From an uncultured Oscillospiraceae bacterium (GTDB taxonomy: Bacteria > Bacillota > Clostridia > Oscillospirales > Oscillospiraceae), in the NCBI GenBank assembly GCA_905234005.1, contig CAJOFW010000076.1:1-6304 (forward strand): a stretch of DNA of 6,304 bases, read 5' to 3'. Shown one piece after another: positions 5,396-6,304 of this stretch (the stretch's first letter is position 1; every line of letters starts with the position of its first letter). Under the pieces are notes generated by a model that did not search any database, had not been told where the DNA came from, and was given only the letters and a program-made list of their open reading frames with translations. The position numbers and the translations under genes were made by a program.

Positions 5396-6304
5396 ATGGC
5401 TCTTATCTCGATCATAAAGGATTTTCGGCCCCGGAACGACGAACGCCTTCTGGCCAGGGCTGCGGCGCTGGCGCCGGCGCTCCGGCACGGGACGGTCAAA
5501 CCGCCCTCCGGCCTGCCCACGCGGCCGCTGGACAGGGGGGAGGAGGTCGTTTTAGATTTCGGCACACACATCGTGGGCCGTCTCACGCTCTCGCTGTCGC
5601 ACGAGGGCAGCCACCCGGACGCGCCGGCGCGGCTGCGCGTATTCCTCGCCGAGACGGCGGACGAGCTGGACGAGGATCCCGAGCGCTACGACGGCTGGCT
5701 TGCCCGGGGCTGGATCCAGGAGGAGATCGTCAGCGCGGACGAGCTGCCCTGCCGCCTCGAGCTGCCGAGACGGTACGCGTTCCGGTACGTCCGCCTGACG
5801 GTCATAGACACCTCGCCGAAATACCGCCTCGTCGTCGACGACGCCGTGTGCGTGACGGAGACCTCGGCGGATATGACGGCGCTCACGCCGCTTCAAAGCG
5901 GCGACGACATGCTCGACCGCATCCGCGCCGTGAGCCTGCGCACCCTCGCCGACTGTATGCAGGACGTATTCGAGGACGGCCCCAAGCGTGACCGGCGGCT
6001 GTGGATGGGTGATCTGCGCCTGCAGGCGCTCACAAACAGCGTGTCGTTCCGGCGGTTCGATCTTGTCAAGCGCTGCTTGTACCTGTTCGCCGGGACACGG
6101 TTTCCGGACGGCCGCGTGAGCGCCTGCCTGTTCACGAGGCCGGAACCCGCCGCCGACGACACGTATCTGTTTGACTACGCCCTGATGTTCCCGGTGGCGC
6201 TCGAGGAGTATCTGCGCGATACGTCGGACGAGGAGGCGCTGCGCGATCTCTACTCCGTCGCGATGGAGCAGATCGACCTTGCCCTTAACCGGTGCGGCGG
6301 GGAC
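5396..6304 (+). CDS. Second GH78-like glycoside hydrolase, 3' end outside the window
   Basis: The first 303 residues are present and the frame is open to the window edge. After a basic N-terminal stretch without signal peptide comes a beta-rich module with VVLDFGTHIVGRLTLSLS (51-68), a pattern seen in front of GH78 catalytic domains. The catalytic region starts near residue 165 and contains VFEDGPKRDRRLWMGDLR (191-208), the GH78 active-site signature, with Asp194, Asp199 and Asp206. As in the minus-strand paralogue, an Asp occupies the position of the classical general-acid Glu. The general base and C-terminal domain would lie beyond the window. AGGA lies 10 nt before the ATG, and a TTGCGA/TATATT promoter lies upstream. 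The two divergent hydrolases differ strongly in their N-terminal modules, so they are probably complementary rather than a recent duplication. Role proposed: intracellular cleavage of rhamnoside-type oligosaccharides; substrate unproven. Confidence 0.85.
   Translation, partial: MALISIIKDFRPRNDERLLARAAALAPALRHGTVKPPSGLPTRPLDRGEEVVLDFGTHIVGRLTLSLSHEGSHPDAPARLRVFLAETADELDEDPERYDGWLARGWIQEEIVSADELPCRLELPRRYAFRYVRLTVIDTSPKYRLVVDDAVCVTETSADMTALTPLQSGDDMLDRIRAVSLRTLADCMQDVFEDGPKRDRRLWMGDLRLQALTNSVSFRRFDLVKRCLYLFAGTRFPDGRVSACLFTRPEPAADDTYLFDYALMFPVALEEYLRDTSDEEALRDLYSVAMEQIDLALNRCGGD

Overview
The window is GC-rich, densely coding bacterial DNA. AGGAGG-type ribosome binding sites, an Agr/Lyt-type LytTR regulator with a GHKL kinase, and a zinc-ribbon membrane protein family with relatives I associate with Clostridia together suggest a high-GC, anaerobic, gut-type Firmicute (Clostridia, perhaps Oscillospiraceae or similar). 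This placement is inferred from gene style, not from a marker gene.

Layout. Four genes lie on the minus strand and read from right to left. They are a 647-aa cytoplasmic glycoside hydrolase of the GH78 alpha-L-rhamnosidase type (5180-3237), a LytTR response regulator (3230-2520), a seven-helix GHKL histidine kinase (2523-1171), and a zinc-ribbon, single-pass membrane protein with an extreme Asp/Tyr/Trp/Ser tail (1058-156). The hydrolase and regulator are 6 bp apart, and the regulator and kinase overlap in ATGA, so these three are almost certainly one transcription unit. The zinc-ribbon gene follows after a 112-bp gap that holds a 13-bp tandem repeat and a small hairpin but no convincing promoter; it may be the fourth operon member. 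A fifth gene, on the plus strand from 5396 and cut by the window end, is a second GH78-like hydrolase transcribed divergently from the first.

The 215-bp divergent region (5181-5395) carries a good sigma-A-type promoter for the plus gene, a weaker candidate for the minus operon, and two short repeat clusters, one in each leader. These are the best candidates for control elements.

Reading as a system (inference): two intracellular hydrolases for rhamnoside-like oligosaccharides flank a shared control region, and one is co-transcribed with a two-component system of a type normally linked to peptide signalling. No AgrB/AgrD-like peptide gene is present. This raises the possibility that the kinase senses a glycan-derived or envelope signal and controls the hydrolases. 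The zinc-ribbon protein with its exported acidic-aromatic tail is the least understood part.
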